A stretch of 64,000 nt of DNA from SAR202 cluster bacterium. GTDB taxonomy: Bacteria; Chloroflexota; Dehalococcoidia; Lucifugimonadales; Lucifugimonadaceae. The stretch covers positions 1-64,000 of the forward strand of contig VFGZ01000041.1 of assembly GCA_009392215.1 (NCBI GenBank), written 5' to 3'. The position numbers were made by a program, and so were the translations under genes. The notes under the pieces are model-generated. The model saw nothing but the letters and a program-made list of their open reading frames with translations. It searched no databases and was not told the origin of the DNA. Positions 1-9,819 of this stretch are shown in pieces (the stretch's first letter is position 1; every line of letters begins with the position of its first letter).

Positions 1-48
1 AACGGCTACATACAGGCGATGATTGAGGCTGTCAGCAAGCAAGGATGA
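1..48 (+). CDS. C-terminal end of a CDS truncated by the window edge (…NGYIQAMIEAVSKQG*)
   Basis: Open frame from base 1 to TGA at 46-48; too short to assign a family. Confidence 0.35.
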   Translation, partial: NGYIQAMIEAVSKQG

Positions 49-156
49 TGCGTGATTTACGCTTTCATCAGACATCAACGGTAAGCAACAGGTTAAAAGT
101 TACAAGTCGATAAGCAATGCAGAGGTCCGTGATATTATCCGAACATATAGTGATGT

Positions 157-936
157 TTAGGCTTCACATGCGTAACGGGCAATCTCTTTTTCACCGGCTT
201 CTAGGCTGCCCACATAATCAACCAGAATAATATCCACTGTATTTTCTACTGCGCTTCCCAGACCGCAGGATATTGATTTGAATGTCTGTGCAAATCCTTC
301 TAATGCAAGTCCGTCCTGAGATGGGAATCGTAACTCCAATCTGTCAGGACCGTAGATTATTTGCGATTCAAAATTGGTGTTAGCAGTAATTAGTTCAATC
401 CCTATCAGATAATTCATTATCTTCAGAGCTTCTTCTTGATCAACTGGTGTCAAATGGAAGAAATGGTTGTTACCGAAAACGATGTTTTTACCAATTGAGT
501 TTGAATTGCATGGACTTGCATATCTTTGTAGCACTTTGTCAAAATTATTATCTTCTGTTATCACATATGTTAGATTTTTATTAGGTAAAGCATATTTGTT
601 CTGGAAACACGCCAGTTCCATAAACCTTTGATCATCGAAAGATCGGAATGTAAAGTCCGCTTGTTCGTCAGAAGTATTGATTTTTGCTCCAGCGCGGATT
701 TCATAGGCTCCAGATTCTTGCCTTAGCTGGATCGTAACCTTGGATTCGTCTGTGAAATAGTTATTTTTTACGTAAAGATCTACCACTTTTTGAGCCTGCT
801 CTTGAGTGACCGGCGACAGATAAATGACAGCATTGTCGTGATAGCTAAGCTGTTCGTAGGAAACTTCAGAGGTGCAGCCAATTACCAGTATTGTACTGAG
901 CAGAATCGGTATCACATAGAACATTCTCTTGGGCAT
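157..936 (-). CDS. Putative lipoprotein of unknown function
   Basis: 259 aa ORF; N-terminal MPKRMFYVIPILLSTILVIGC is a signal peptide with lipobox (VIGC); no recognised domain. Confidence 0.7.
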   Translation of the reverse strand: MPKRMFYVIPILLSTILVIGCTSEVSYEQLSYHDNAVIYLSPVTQEQAQKVVDLYVKNNYFTDESKVTIQLRQESGAYEIRAGAKINTSDEQADFTFRSFDDQRFMELACFQNKYALPNKNLTYVITEDNNFDKVLQRYASPCNSNSIGKNIVFGNNHFFHLTPVDQEEALKIMNYLIGIELITANTNFESQIIYGPDRLELRFPSQDGLALEGFAQTFKSISCGLGSAVENTVDIILVDYVGSLEAGEKEIARYACEA

Positions 937-1140
937 CTAACCTCCCATCGCCCCGCCCGGGGTAACACGTACTTTTAATTCAATTTTCTATGTTTGAGCG
1001 TAAGCAAACTACTTCAACAGATCAAGAGCTAGAAAGTAGTTGAATTTTCAAGTTTCGTTTTGCGTTGTCGTTATCATTAGCAATCACGTTAATTTGCTAC
1101 TTAGGCCCTAATCCACCAGCTTTCTTGTCGGAGATAACGC

Positions 1141-2148
1141 ATGGTCCCCCATATTGTTCGCTACGGATTGCTTTCTACCGCACAGATTGGACTCAACGCC
1201 CATCTGCCCGCATCAAGAGAATCTGAAGCATCCGAGATTGTTTCTATATCATCTCGGACGGTTGAAAAAGCTAAACAAGCAGCGGAAAGGCACGATATTG
1301 ACAGGTGGTATGGATCTTACGAAGAGCAACTGTTGGATCCAGGCGTCGATGCAGTTATAAACGCCCTTCCAAACAGCATGCATTGTGAGTGGACTGTTAA
1401 AGCGGCTGAAGCCGGTAAGCATGTTTTATGTGAAAAGCCGTTGGCTGTTTCTGCCGCAGAGTGTCAACGTATGATCGATGCGGCGAATGCAAATAATGTT
1501 GTGTTGGTTGAAGCATTCACCCACCGTTGGAATCCTCATATGCGAAAAGCACGTCAACTGGTAGCCGAAGGGGCGATTGGCGAGATTCAAACGGTTGACA
1601 GCGCGCTTTGCTTTAATGTTATTGAACCTGAAGGCAATATTCGATTTTCCAAAGCGTTGGCGGGTGGAGCTCTCAGGGATGCGGGGAGTTACGCTGTATA
1701 CGCGATTAGGTTTGTCATGTCTGCAGAACCAACAAATGTCATTGGGTACTCCCATGACTCAGGGAACTGGGGGATCGATACGACCTTTGCGGGAACAATG
1801 AAATTTAGTAATGGCGCAATCGGGAATATAACTACTAATATGCAGCAGCCATTTCGTTGTTTCATCACAATTCACGGTTCATATGGACGAATAGAAATTC
1901 CTAATATGTTTGACGACTCGGGACCTATCGTGATCAAAAAAGGTGACGGGCGAACCAGTCAAGACGACCAAGTGATCGCTGTTCAGGCACCGAATAGATT
2001 CCTTGTCCAGTTGGACGAGTTTACCCGGTGTGTTCTTGGTGCAAAGAAACCTGAGTTTCCGGCGGAAGACGGTCTTGCTAATACGGCTGTTTTGGAGGCT
2101 TTTTACCAATCGGCGAATTCAGGCGCTTCCGTTTCGCTTGCTATTTGA
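1141..2148 (+). CDS. Gfo/Idh/MocA family oxidoreductase
   Basis: 335 aa; NALPNSMHCEWTVKAAEAGKHVLCEKPLAVSAAEC (EKP motif) typical of the family. Confidence 0.92.
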   Translation: MVPHIVRYGLLSTAQIGLNAHLPASRESEASEIVSISSRTVEKAKQAAERHDIDRWYGSYEEQLLDPGVDAVINALPNSMHCEWTVKAAEAGKHVLCEKPLAVSAAECQRMIDAANANNVVLVEAFTHRWNPHMRKARQLVAEGAIGEIQTVDSALCFNVIEPEGNIRFSKALAGGALRDAGSYAVYAIRFVMSAEPTNVIGYSHDSGNWGIDTTFAGTMKFSNGAIGNITTNMQQPFRCFITIHGSYGRIEIPNMFDDSGPIVIKKGDGRTSQDDQVIAVQAPNRFLVQLDEFTRCVLGAKKPEFPAEDGLANTAVLEAFYQSANSGASVSLAI

Positions 2149-2289
2149 ATAACTCCGTCACTATAAGTTTTGATTTGTTGTGGTGATGTACTTCATGCCG
2201 CTTATTGATAGTTACCGACAGGGTGATCGGATGTAAGATGCGCCGGATGTATATATTCCAACACTACAATTCATCAGAGATTTTTAATT

Positions 2290-3060
2290 ATGTATCCAAG
2301 TGATGTTCGACAGAAACTAGCATCTGGAAACCCAGTTCTCGGCACAAGCATGTTTACCAGAGAGCCGTTTGTAGCTCAATCGATTTACCAGACTGGGGCT
2401 GATTGGGTATGGATTGACCAGGAACATCAGCCGGTGGGCACCGAGTCGGTCGGAACTATATGTGTCCAAGGTCGTGAAAATGGTAGCGCCCCAGTCATAC
2501 GTGTTCCTTATAACAATCCCGGTGATATTAAGAAGGCCTATGACGTGGGAGCTGTGGGCGTGATGGTTCCTCAAGTGGATACGCCTGAAGATGCCAAGAA
2601 TGCTGTGAAATGGGCGAAATACCCTCCAGTTGGCCAGCGAGGTATAGCTCCTTTTTTCGCTGGATATTTGGGCGTCTCTGCTCAGGACATTATCGATAAT
2701 GCGAACGATGAGACAATTCTTATGCTGCAAATGGAGAGCGTAGAAGCTTACGAAAACCTTGATGAGATCCTTGCGGTTCCAGGATACGAAGTGTTACTCG
2801 TTGGTCCTACCGATCTATCTGCATCTTTAGGGGTTAACGGCGATATCCATAATTCAAAGGTGGAGAACATAATGGCTGACGTTGCCCAAAGAAGCAAAGG
2901 TAGCGGTAAGTTTCTTTCTACAACGTTTGCGGATGTTGAAGATTGCCGTAGGTGGATAGGTGAGGGTTATCAGATGATGAATGTTTCTAGCACCCTTGCT
3001 TTGGGAACCATCAAAACGAAGCAGATATTTAGTGAGTTAAGAGAACAATTCAAAGTCTAA
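2290..3060 (+). CDS. HpcH/HpaI-type aldolase (class II 2-keto-3-deoxy acid aldolase family)
   Basis: 256 aa; WIDQEHQP, IRVPYNNPGDIKKAYDVGAVGVMVPQV, GPTDLSASLG motifs. Confidence 0.9.
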   Translation: MYPSDVRQKLASGNPVLGTSMFTREPFVAQSIYQTGADWVWIDQEHQPVGTESVGTICVQGRENGSAPVIRVPYNNPGDIKKAYDVGAVGVMVPQVDTPEDAKNAVKWAKYPPVGQRGIAPFFAGYLGVSAQDIIDNANDETILMLQMESVEAYENLDEILAVPGYEVLLVGPTDLSASLGVNGDIHNSKVENIMADVAQRSKGSGKFLSTTFADVEDCRRWIGEGYQMMNVSSTLALGTIKTKQIFSELREQFKV

Positions 3061-3112
3061 TTTTGTCTAGGCAATGTTCAATTGCCATTTCATCAGCGCA
3101 GGAGGTTAACGA

Positions 3113-3760
3113 ATGCTAACGATATCAGCTAATAAACTTGGAGGAATTTGCCTGATCATCGGGCCCCTGGGGGCAACAATATTTTTTATATTGCTGACCA
3201 TGGTTTTCGGAGATTCCAATATTGAGCCAACGGAATTTTCAAAAACAGCTGTCGATATAGCCGGTAGAACATCACTCGAAACTTTAATTGCTTTGCTCCC
3301 CCCGATTTTTCTTGTTCTGACTTTGTATGGATTATCAGTACTTCGATCAGATATGAATAGCGGTGACGCGGTGTGGGGTTTAGCGCAAATGATGTTTGCC
3401 GTGGGTGTTTTTTCCTTCGTTGTCGCATCCGCATTAACTAAACCCCTGGAATTTGGGCTTGATTTGTCTAATGGAGAAACGATGGCTGCCCTAAACGGAG
3501 CGGTCAGTAGCTATGGGGGATTGTTATTTACGGTCGGGACAATATTGATAGCACTGGTTTATGCTTCAAATAAAGAAGGTGGTTTAAAAATCGGCGCCTA
3601 CATAGTTGCACTGGTGTTTTTAGTTAGTTTGGTGGTGCAGGTAATCAGTTGGATAGATACCAGCGTTTGGTCGCTCACCGCTAGTGTGGCCGGTATTTCA
3701 TATATTGTCGTATCTGTATGGAATGTTTTCGTGGGCAGAGATCTACTGAAAAAAGCGTAA
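3113..3760 (+). CDS. Multi-pass membrane protein, unknown function
   Basis: 215 aa with several hydrophobic segments; good SD (caggagg) upstream of ATG. Confidence 0.75.
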   Translation: MLTISANKLGGICLIIGPLGATIFFILLTMVFGDSNIEPTEFSKTAVDIAGRTSLETLIALLPPIFLVLTLYGLSVLRSDMNSGDAVWGLAQMMFAVGVFSFVVASALTKPLEFGLDLSNGETMAALNGAVSSYGGLLFTVGTILIALVYASNKEGGLKIGAYIVALVFLVSLVVQVISWIDTSVWSLTASVAGISYIVVSVWNVFVGRDLLKKA

Positions 3761-3787
3761 TTCTTTTTTCAGTTAGTAATGGTGAAT

Positions 3788-3825
3788 AAAAAAGCCGAGG
3801 CCAAATAAGTGTCTCGGTTTTTTTA
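3788..3825. terminator. Bidirectional intrinsic terminator between convergent genes
   Basis: AAAAAAGCCGAGGCCAAATAAGTGTCTCGGTTTTTTT: CCGAG/CTCGG stem with A-tract on one side and T-tract on the other, between convergent CDSs 3113-3760(+) and 3884-4999(-). Confidence 0.75.
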
Positions 3826-3883
3826 TTTGGCAGTTAGTGATAGGTTAGTAAGTAAGTATTCTTTCCAGCGGGTATCTTTCAAA

Positions 3884-4999
3884 TTACATGCGCAGTGCAA
3901 CTCGCTGAGCTTGCGTTCCTTGTTCTTTTCCGTGCCACTCTGCAAATTCGAAAGCTTCGTTGATCTTTTCCAGTGGGAAGTGATCTGAAACAACATCCAT
4001 CAACTGATATTCATTCTTGGTTTTTACAAGAAACTGTAAAGCTGCTTCGATTATCCAGGGGTTGTAGTGGACTGTTCCAATCCATTTGGTTTGATTCCCG
4101 ATTATCTTGCCAGCCGGAATGTCCAGCCTGCCTCCTCCGATGTTTCCAATGTCGAGGTAGGTTCCGTTGATCCGTACCATGTCGAGCCCTTCGTAAGTAG
4201 CCGCAGCGACTCCAACCACCTCTACTACGATGTCAGCGCCTATACCATGCGTGAGTTCGCGAACACGCTCAACTCGTGATTCTGCCGTTTTGTACTCTGA
4301 CATAGATATCGTGGACGTAGCGCCGCATTTCATTGCACGGTCTAGCCGGTGTTGCTGTCCGTCAATCACTATTACCTGGCTTGCTCCTCGTTCAGCAGCG
4401 ATAGCTGTAGCGTAAATGCCTAAGCCCCCTGCACCTTGGATAACGACTGTATCTCCAAATGCGACACCTACGCGTTCCAGTCCGAACAAAACTTGAGCTA
4501 GGGCGCAATTGACTGCTGGCACTGCCTCGCTTGGAAGTTCATCAGGAACCTTGTATGCATAGTGTCCAGGTTCAAGATAAAAATATTCTGCCATTCCTCC
4601 GTTGCAGTATGGGTATTCGTCTAATCCAACCATGTTTCGTCTTTGCCTGAATGTACAGGCGTGATGTTCACCACGAATGCAGTGATAGCAACGGTGGCAT
4701 GGGAAGAAAAACGGAAATGCAACTCTGTCACCTTCATTTAACGAACGCCGAAGGGAGTCTGTGTTGATTCCTTTTCCCAGCGAATGGACAATGCCAGTGA
4801 ACTCGTGCCCGAGTACGCGTCGTTTGGATAAGGGTGGTCCATCTCCATCACCTCGCCAACCATGCAGGTCTGATCCGCAAATTACGGCATCAGTGTTTTT
4901 GATCAATATCCCACCTGGTTCAATTTCTGGCGTGGGAAGTGATTCCAACTCAAATGGTTTTCCCGGTTCTGTAAAGACTGTTGTAAGGCCTTTGGGCAT
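3884..4999 (-). CDS. Zinc-dependent alcohol dehydrogenase family (MDR; threonine/sorbitol dehydrogenase-like)
   Basis: 371 aa; GHEFTGIVHSLG, structural Zn Cys cluster CHRCYHCIRGEHHAC, GAGGLGIYA Rossmann motif. Confidence 0.9.
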   Translation of the reverse strand: MPKGLTTVFTEPGKPFELESLPTPEIEPGGILIKNTDAVICGSDLHGWRGDGDGPPLSKRRVLGHEFTGIVHSLGKGINTDSLRRSLNEGDRVAFPFFFPCHRCYHCIRGEHHACTFRQRRNMVGLDEYPYCNGGMAEYFYLEPGHYAYKVPDELPSEAVPAVNCALAQVLFGLERVGVAFGDTVVIQGAGGLGIYATAIAAERGASQVIVIDGQQHRLDRAMKCGATSTISMSEYKTAESRVERVRELTHGIGADIVVEVVGVAAATYEGLDMVRINGTYLDIGNIGGGRLDIPAGKIIGNQTKWIGTVHYNPWIIEAALQFLVKTKNEYQLMDVVSDHFPLEKINEAFEFAEWHGKEQGTQAQRVALRM

Positions 5000-5249
5000 C
5001 TGAAATTCTCCGTGTGACAGGGTATGCGACCTAGGTCCATTCCTGCAGTGGCAATGATGTTTTCGGTTTGTTACTAGATAGCAGATCTATTACAACTGCA
5101 CTGAAATATCGAAACGCAATGTAACCCTAATGGACCCCGATCGTCTACAAAGGGGATGTATACTCCGTCCGTTTTATTGATCCATCATTAACAATTTTGG
5201 TGATTTGTCACCGGTTATGTTGAACAAATTTTAGAAAGGGCACAAAGTT

Positions 5250-6332
5250 TTGCTTGAACGTTTTCACGTACCTAGCGATGAGGCCATCCATGTTAATAAA
5301 CAAGATATGCATGCGACGGTGGTTGATATCTTTTTGAAGATGGGTATGCCCCCTGATGAAGCTGAAGTAGCGTCAGATGTTCTTGTTTATGCGGATATTA
5401 GAGGCATCGAGACTCACGGCGTTTCTAATATGTTGCGCAACTATGTTAAATCTTTTGGGGAAGGCGGGATTAACCCGACGCCTAATCCGAAAATTGTCCG
5501 TGAGATGCCGGCTGCAGCTACTTTGGATTGTGACGGCGGACATGGTTTGGTGGTTGGTCCAATGGCGATGGAAATGGCGATTGAACGCGCCAAGGTTTAT
5601 GGAATTGGGACGATTACCGCGAATAATGGACGTCACTTTGGTGCGGCCGCCTATCATGCTGCGATGGCGATTGACCATGACATGATTGGATTGGCCATGA
5701 CCTCGGGCGGAATGAGTGTAGTTCCTGTGGACGGATCCAAGCCGATGTTTGGGTTGAACCCAATAGCAATCGCGATTCCGACCCGGCATGAAGCTCCTTT
5801 TATATTTGATGCTTCTATGAGTTCGGTAGCTGGCAATAAGATTGTATTGGCAAAACGGTTGGGTGTTCCAGTAGCACCGGGATGGATTACCGGGGAGGAC
5901 GGCGTCCCGATTACTGAAGAGAGTGAAGTTCCAGAAAATTACTTCATGCTTCCGTCTGGTGGAACTCGTGAGAATGGCTCACACAAAGGATCTAGCCTTG
6001 GCATCTGGGTCGAGATAATGTGTGGCTTGCTAGGAGCGACTGGGGCTGGTCCGAATCGTCAGGGGGCAGCGGCGCACCATTTCATCGCCTATAACATTGA
6101 GGCGTTTACCGACCTTGAGAGCTTCAAGGACGATATGGATACTTACATGAAAGAGATACGCGAAACCCCACCTATTCCAGGAGCTGATCGAGTTCTTTAT
6201 GCTGGGTTGCCCGAGCATGAGGAAGAAATCGAGCGTAATGAAAACGGGATTCCTTACCACCCTGAAGTTATCGACTGGTTTCGAGGCATAACTGGTGAAT
6301 TGAATATTGATTGGCGTCTGACAAGTGATTGA
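5250..6332 (+). CDS. Ldh family (malate/L-lactate/sulfolactate dehydrogenase-like) oxidoreductase
   Basis: 360 aa; DVLVYADIRGIETHGVSNMLRNYV and NNGRHFGAAAYHAAMA motifs; TTG start. Confidence 0.88.
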   Translation: MLERFHVPSDEAIHVNKQDMHATVVDIFLKMGMPPDEAEVASDVLVYADIRGIETHGVSNMLRNYVKSFGEGGINPTPNPKIVREMPAAATLDCDGGHGLVVGPMAMEMAIERAKVYGIGTITANNGRHFGAAAYHAAMAIDHDMIGLAMTSGGMSVVPVDGSKPMFGLNPIAIAIPTRHEAPFIFDASMSSVAGNKIVLAKRLGVPVAPGWITGEDGVPITEESEVPENYFMLPSGGTRENGSHKGSSLGIWVEIMCGLLGATGAGPNRQGAAAHHFIAYNIEAFTDLESFKDDMDTYMKEIRETPPIPGADRVLYAGLPEHEEEIERNENGIPYHPEVIDWFRGITGELNIDWRLTSD

Positions 6333-6346
6333 ATCAGGAGTTTGAA

Positions 6347-7237
6347 ATGGCTAAACGGATCAACAAATGTATTGAGTTACTCGAACAGGGTCAGCCGTAT
6401 TACACGACGCATCCCTCTGAGTTGAGTTACGAAGCTGGATTGGAGGATTCGCAGACCTGGGCTGATATGCTGATGATGGATTTTGAGCATCATCCCTTTG
6501 ACACTGTGGGATTGACCAATTACATGCGTGGCCTGAAAGATGGTGGACCTACTCCAAGTGGGCATCCCACTCCTACTGTTTTATGCACGCTGCCATCAAA
6601 CGCTATTTCACCTGAAGAAGTACGGTACAACGCCTGGCAAGCCCGCCATGTATTGAGCGCAGGCGTCCATGGAATACTTCACACTCATACAAGGACTGCT
6701 GAATCAGTCAAGGCATTTGTGCAGATTACTCGATACCCGTTCCAGTCTTTGGGTCGAGACGTAATAGGTGAAGGCCTGCGCGGAGCAGGAGGGCAAAGGC
6801 CGGCGAATGATATATGGGGTTTAACTGGTCCCGAATATGCCAAGGTTGCAGATCCGTGGCCTCTTAACCCGAAGGGTGAGTTAATCTTAGGATTGAAGAT
6901 CGAAGATCGTCACTGTCTCGCAAATGTCGATGATATAGCGGCGGTACCTGGAATTGCTTTTGCCGAATGGGGCCCTGGAGATATGGGAATGTCGTTCATG
7001 GATCCAGATGCTCACGACCCTCCGTATCCTGAAGTTATGAACGACGCTCGTAACAAAATCAAGGGAGCATTGGACAAGAACGGTATCGGTTTCTATTCCA
7101 GTTGGGCAGATGATGATATGACCATGGAGCAGCGCGTCGACTACTCCATAGATGTTTTGGGTGTAAAGATGATGGGTGCGACTAAGGAGTGGGCAGAATA
7201 TGGTCGTAAAAAGACTGGTCGTACAATGCCGGTTTAG
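6347..7237 (+). CDS. Divergent HpcH/HpaI aldolase family protein
   Basis: ATG at 6347 with SD aggag; MLMMDFEHHPFD and VDYSIDVLGVKMMGA resemble the family; track ORF starts at 6329. Confidence 0.75.
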   Translation: MAKRINKCIELLEQGQPYYTTHPSELSYEAGLEDSQTWADMLMMDFEHHPFDTVGLTNYMRGLKDGGPTPSGHPTPTVLCTLPSNAISPEEVRYNAWQARHVLSAGVHGILHTHTRTAESVKAFVQITRYPFQSLGRDVIGEGLRGAGGQRPANDIWGLTGPEYAKVADPWPLNPKGELILGLKIEDRHCLANVDDIAAVPGIAFAEWGPGDMGMSFMDPDAHDPPYPEVMNDARNKIKGALDKNGIGFYSSWADDDMTMEQRVDYSIDVLGVKMMGATKEWAEYGRKKTGRTMPV

Positions 7238-7348
7238 ATGAATTGATGATTTAAGAAAAACTGTAGATTATGTCGAGCTCGTTACTACGAGCTCGACTCG
7301 CGTACTACCGTGTTAGCAGAGAGTTCTAATTGTTTAGGAAATAAAGAG

Positions 7349-8296
7349 ATGAAAGTATTGGTAACTGGTGGTTCGGGTATTGTTGGCCACTACGTAATTG
7401 ACGAACTGTATAAGTTGGGTCACGAGGTCATTAATGCTGATAAATTTCGGATGACAAGTAATCTCGGTCATAGTGGTACTACCGGACAGCTTGCTAGTGC
7501 TGATACCGCTATCGAAATGCGAAAAAGTTGGGAACAGAGTCCTACATTTTTTGAAGTCGAGATATCTGACTACGGTCAGGTAATCTCGGCTATGGATGGA
7601 TGTGATGGGGTCATTTCACTTGCATCTCGTCCTAGTGCAGCACATTATGTTGAGGAAGATGTGGTGCGTACCAACACGATGTCTATGTGGAATGTATGTC
7701 GAGCTGCCGAACAACTCAAGGTACAACGCGTAGCCTTAGGTTCTTCATATAACGCTGTTGGTGCTATGGGGACTGCGGCACGTTGGGAACCAAATGAAGT
7801 TAAGCCGCCCGAGTATTTTCCGTTGGATCAGGATGTTTATACCAGATCTGAGGACCCTTACTCGATCGCTAAGTGGTTAGGCGAAGAGATCGGTGAAGCT
7901 TTCTCTCGTCGCTCTCCGTGGATGGCTATAGCGAGCATGCGGTTTAATGGCATGTGGGATGATGGGTACTTTAAGTATTTACGAGCGAATCCAATCAGTG
8001 ATCCGTGGGTTCGTTGTCAAGGATTCTGGACTTATTTACATATACGAGATGCCGCCCGAGCATGTGTTAAGGCGGTGGTCAATGAAAATTGGAATGGTCA
8101 TCATAGATTTTTCCTAAATGCTAAAGATACGATGCTTAACGTCCCAACAATGGAGGCCATCAAAACCGTATATCCTCATGTTCCACTGAAAAAAGAATTT
8201 GAGGATTTTGAAGCCCCCATTTCAACACAGAACGTTAAAGAAATAATCGGTTGGGAGCCCCTGTATTCATGGCGAGACGAAGCATTCAAATCGTAG
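7349..8296 (+). CDS. NAD-dependent epimerase/dehydratase (SDR, extended)
   Basis: MKVLVTGGSGIVGHYVIDEL Rossmann motif; YSIAKWLGE catalytic YxxxK; likely start ATG 7349. Confidence 0.88.
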   Translation: MKVLVTGGSGIVGHYVIDELYKLGHEVINADKFRMTSNLGHSGTTGQLASADTAIEMRKSWEQSPTFFEVEISDYGQVISAMDGCDGVISLASRPSAAHYVEEDVVRTNTMSMWNVCRAAEQLKVQRVALGSSYNAVGAMGTAARWEPNEVKPPEYFPLDQDVYTRSEDPYSIAKWLGEEIGEAFSRRSPWMAIASMRFNGMWDDGYFKYLRANPISDPWVRCQGFWTYLHIRDAARACVKAVVNENWNGHHRFFLNAKDTMLNVPTMEAIKTVYPHVPLKKEFEDFEAPISTQNVKEIIGWEPLYSWRDEAFKS

Positions 8297-8329
8297 GGGT
8301 CAGGAACAGCCTGGTCGGAAACTAATTGT

Positions 8330-9076
8330 ATGTGCGGCGCCTTTGTCTACGTACACCTTGAGGAATATCCATACCGCTTGGAGGGTGGTTTTAGATGGCG
8401 CGCTGTTGTTAGCGATTTTATTGAACAGCGTCCAGATCTTCGTAGTCGATTCAATATTCGCCCCACTCAGGATGTGGTGGTTGTTTTTAATGAAGACGGG
8501 GGGCCTGTAGCAAAATCAATGCGGTGGGGCCTTATTCCCAATTGGTCCAAAAAAGGAAAGATTTCCCGAAACACTTTTAATGCCCGGTCTGATCGCCTTG
8601 CCGAATCTGCAATCTGGAGATATCCGTTAGAACGTAAGAGGGGAATTGTTCTCGCCAGTGGATTTTTTGAGTGGAAAAAATCAGGTGGTGCGAAACAGGC
8701 GATGTATATTACCCCTAAAAAAGGCGGGGTTTTTCAATTCGCGGCTTTGTACGATTCTTGGATTAATGAGCTCGGCGAGAAAATTGATTCCTGCGCCATA
8801 GTTACAACATCATCAAACGCGTTTATGTCATCAATACATGATCGAATGCCTGTCATTCTAGATAATCAATCTCTTTCCATATGGCTTGAACACGCGAATA
8901 CTGATCCATACAGTCTGCAATCTTTGTTGACGCCAGCTCCTGAAAATCTGTTGCAAGCGCATCCAGTTTCTGCTGAAGTCAACTCATACAAAAATGATTT
9001 CTCTGACCTCATCACACCTATCACGATTTCTAAATCGCAGTGCAGCGATGGACAATTGAGCCTGTTCGACCAATAG
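8330..9076 (+). CDS. SOS response-associated peptidase (SRAP; YedK/HMCES family)
   Basis: MCGAF with Cys2, FNARSD, ASGFFEW, IHDRMPVIL motifs. Confidence 0.93.
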   Translation: MCGAFVYVHLEEYPYRLEGGFRWRAVVSDFIEQRPDLRSRFNIRPTQDVVVVFNEDGGPVAKSMRWGLIPNWSKKGKISRNTFNARSDRLAESAIWRYPLERKRGIVLASGFFEWKKSGGAKQAMYITPKKGGVFQFAALYDSWINELGEKIDSCAIVTTSSNAFMSSIHDRMPVILDNQSLSIWLEHANTDPYSLQSLLTPAPENLLQAHPVSAEVNSYKNDFSDLITPITISKSQCSDGQLSLFDQ

Positions 9077-9096
9077 GTAATATTTCCTAAAGGAAT

Positions 9097-9819
9097 ATGA
9101 TGCAAAACCCGCCAGACGATAATAAAGACACTGAACCTGAAGACATCACAGATGATGTGCATGGTCCATCTCAACGGGACATTGAACGTTCTTGGGACGG
9201 TTACGAATCAGAGCAAGGCGGGCAAGGTACGTACGCTGGCAGTATTATTTGGAAAACTGTGATTGTGATGGTGTCGTTGGTTATATTGGGTTCAATGACT
9301 CTTGGGATCATTGGTCCGTTGCTCGGAGGTTCTCAACAGGAGCGACAAATACAGCCTGAACGCGTGGCGGCTAATGTTTTACGTGTGATTGATGGTCGGA
9401 CGATCATCATCGACGCCGGGGAGGGAGAGCAAACGGTGCGACTGATTGGCATAAAGACTCCCGATTTTGGAGACCCGTTTCATGACTTTTCACGCGAGGT
9501 GGTTCAAAGTTGGATTCGAGGAAAATCAGTGATGCTCGAGTCTGATCAACTGGAAATTGATTCTCAAGGCCGACTTTTAAGATACGTCATCTTTGAAAAT
9601 ATCATGATTAATGCGGCGTTGATGTTGAATGGCCTTGCAACTATTGAAACAGAGATTCCGAATGTCCGGTACGAGAGTTATTTGAAACAAATGGAACTGC
9701 AGGCACGGGAAGCGGAAGTTGGGATCTGGGATCCAACCTATGGTGATTCTAATCTGAATGCTCCTCAGGCCTTTCACCAAGAATTAAGTGTCTCTCTTGC
9801 AAATCGTATTTCAATTTAA
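9097..9819 (+). CDS. Membrane-anchored staphylococcal-nuclease-fold (SNase/TNase) protein, non-canonical active site
   Basis: 240 aa; acidic N-terminus, one TM helix, then VLRVIDGRTIIID…VRLIGIKTPD…QGRLLRYV…REAEVGIWDP. Confidence 0.8.
   Translation: MMQNPPDDNKDTEPEDITDDVHGPSQRDIERSWDGYESEQGGQGTYAGSIIWKTVIVMVSLVILGSMTLGIIGPLLGGSQQERQIQPERVAANVLRVIDGRTIIIDAGEGEQTVRLIGIKTPDFGDPFHDFSREVVQSWIRGKSVMLESDQLEIDSQGRLLRYVIFENIMINAALMLNGLATIETEIPNVRYESYLKQMELQAREAEVGIWDPTYGDSNLNAPQAFHQELSVSLANRISI

Noticed and set aside
1154-2109. ORFs antisense or offset to the Gfo/Idh gene (1154, 1426, 1577, 1879)
   Set aside because: Alternative frames of a CDS with clear family motifs; no independent support.
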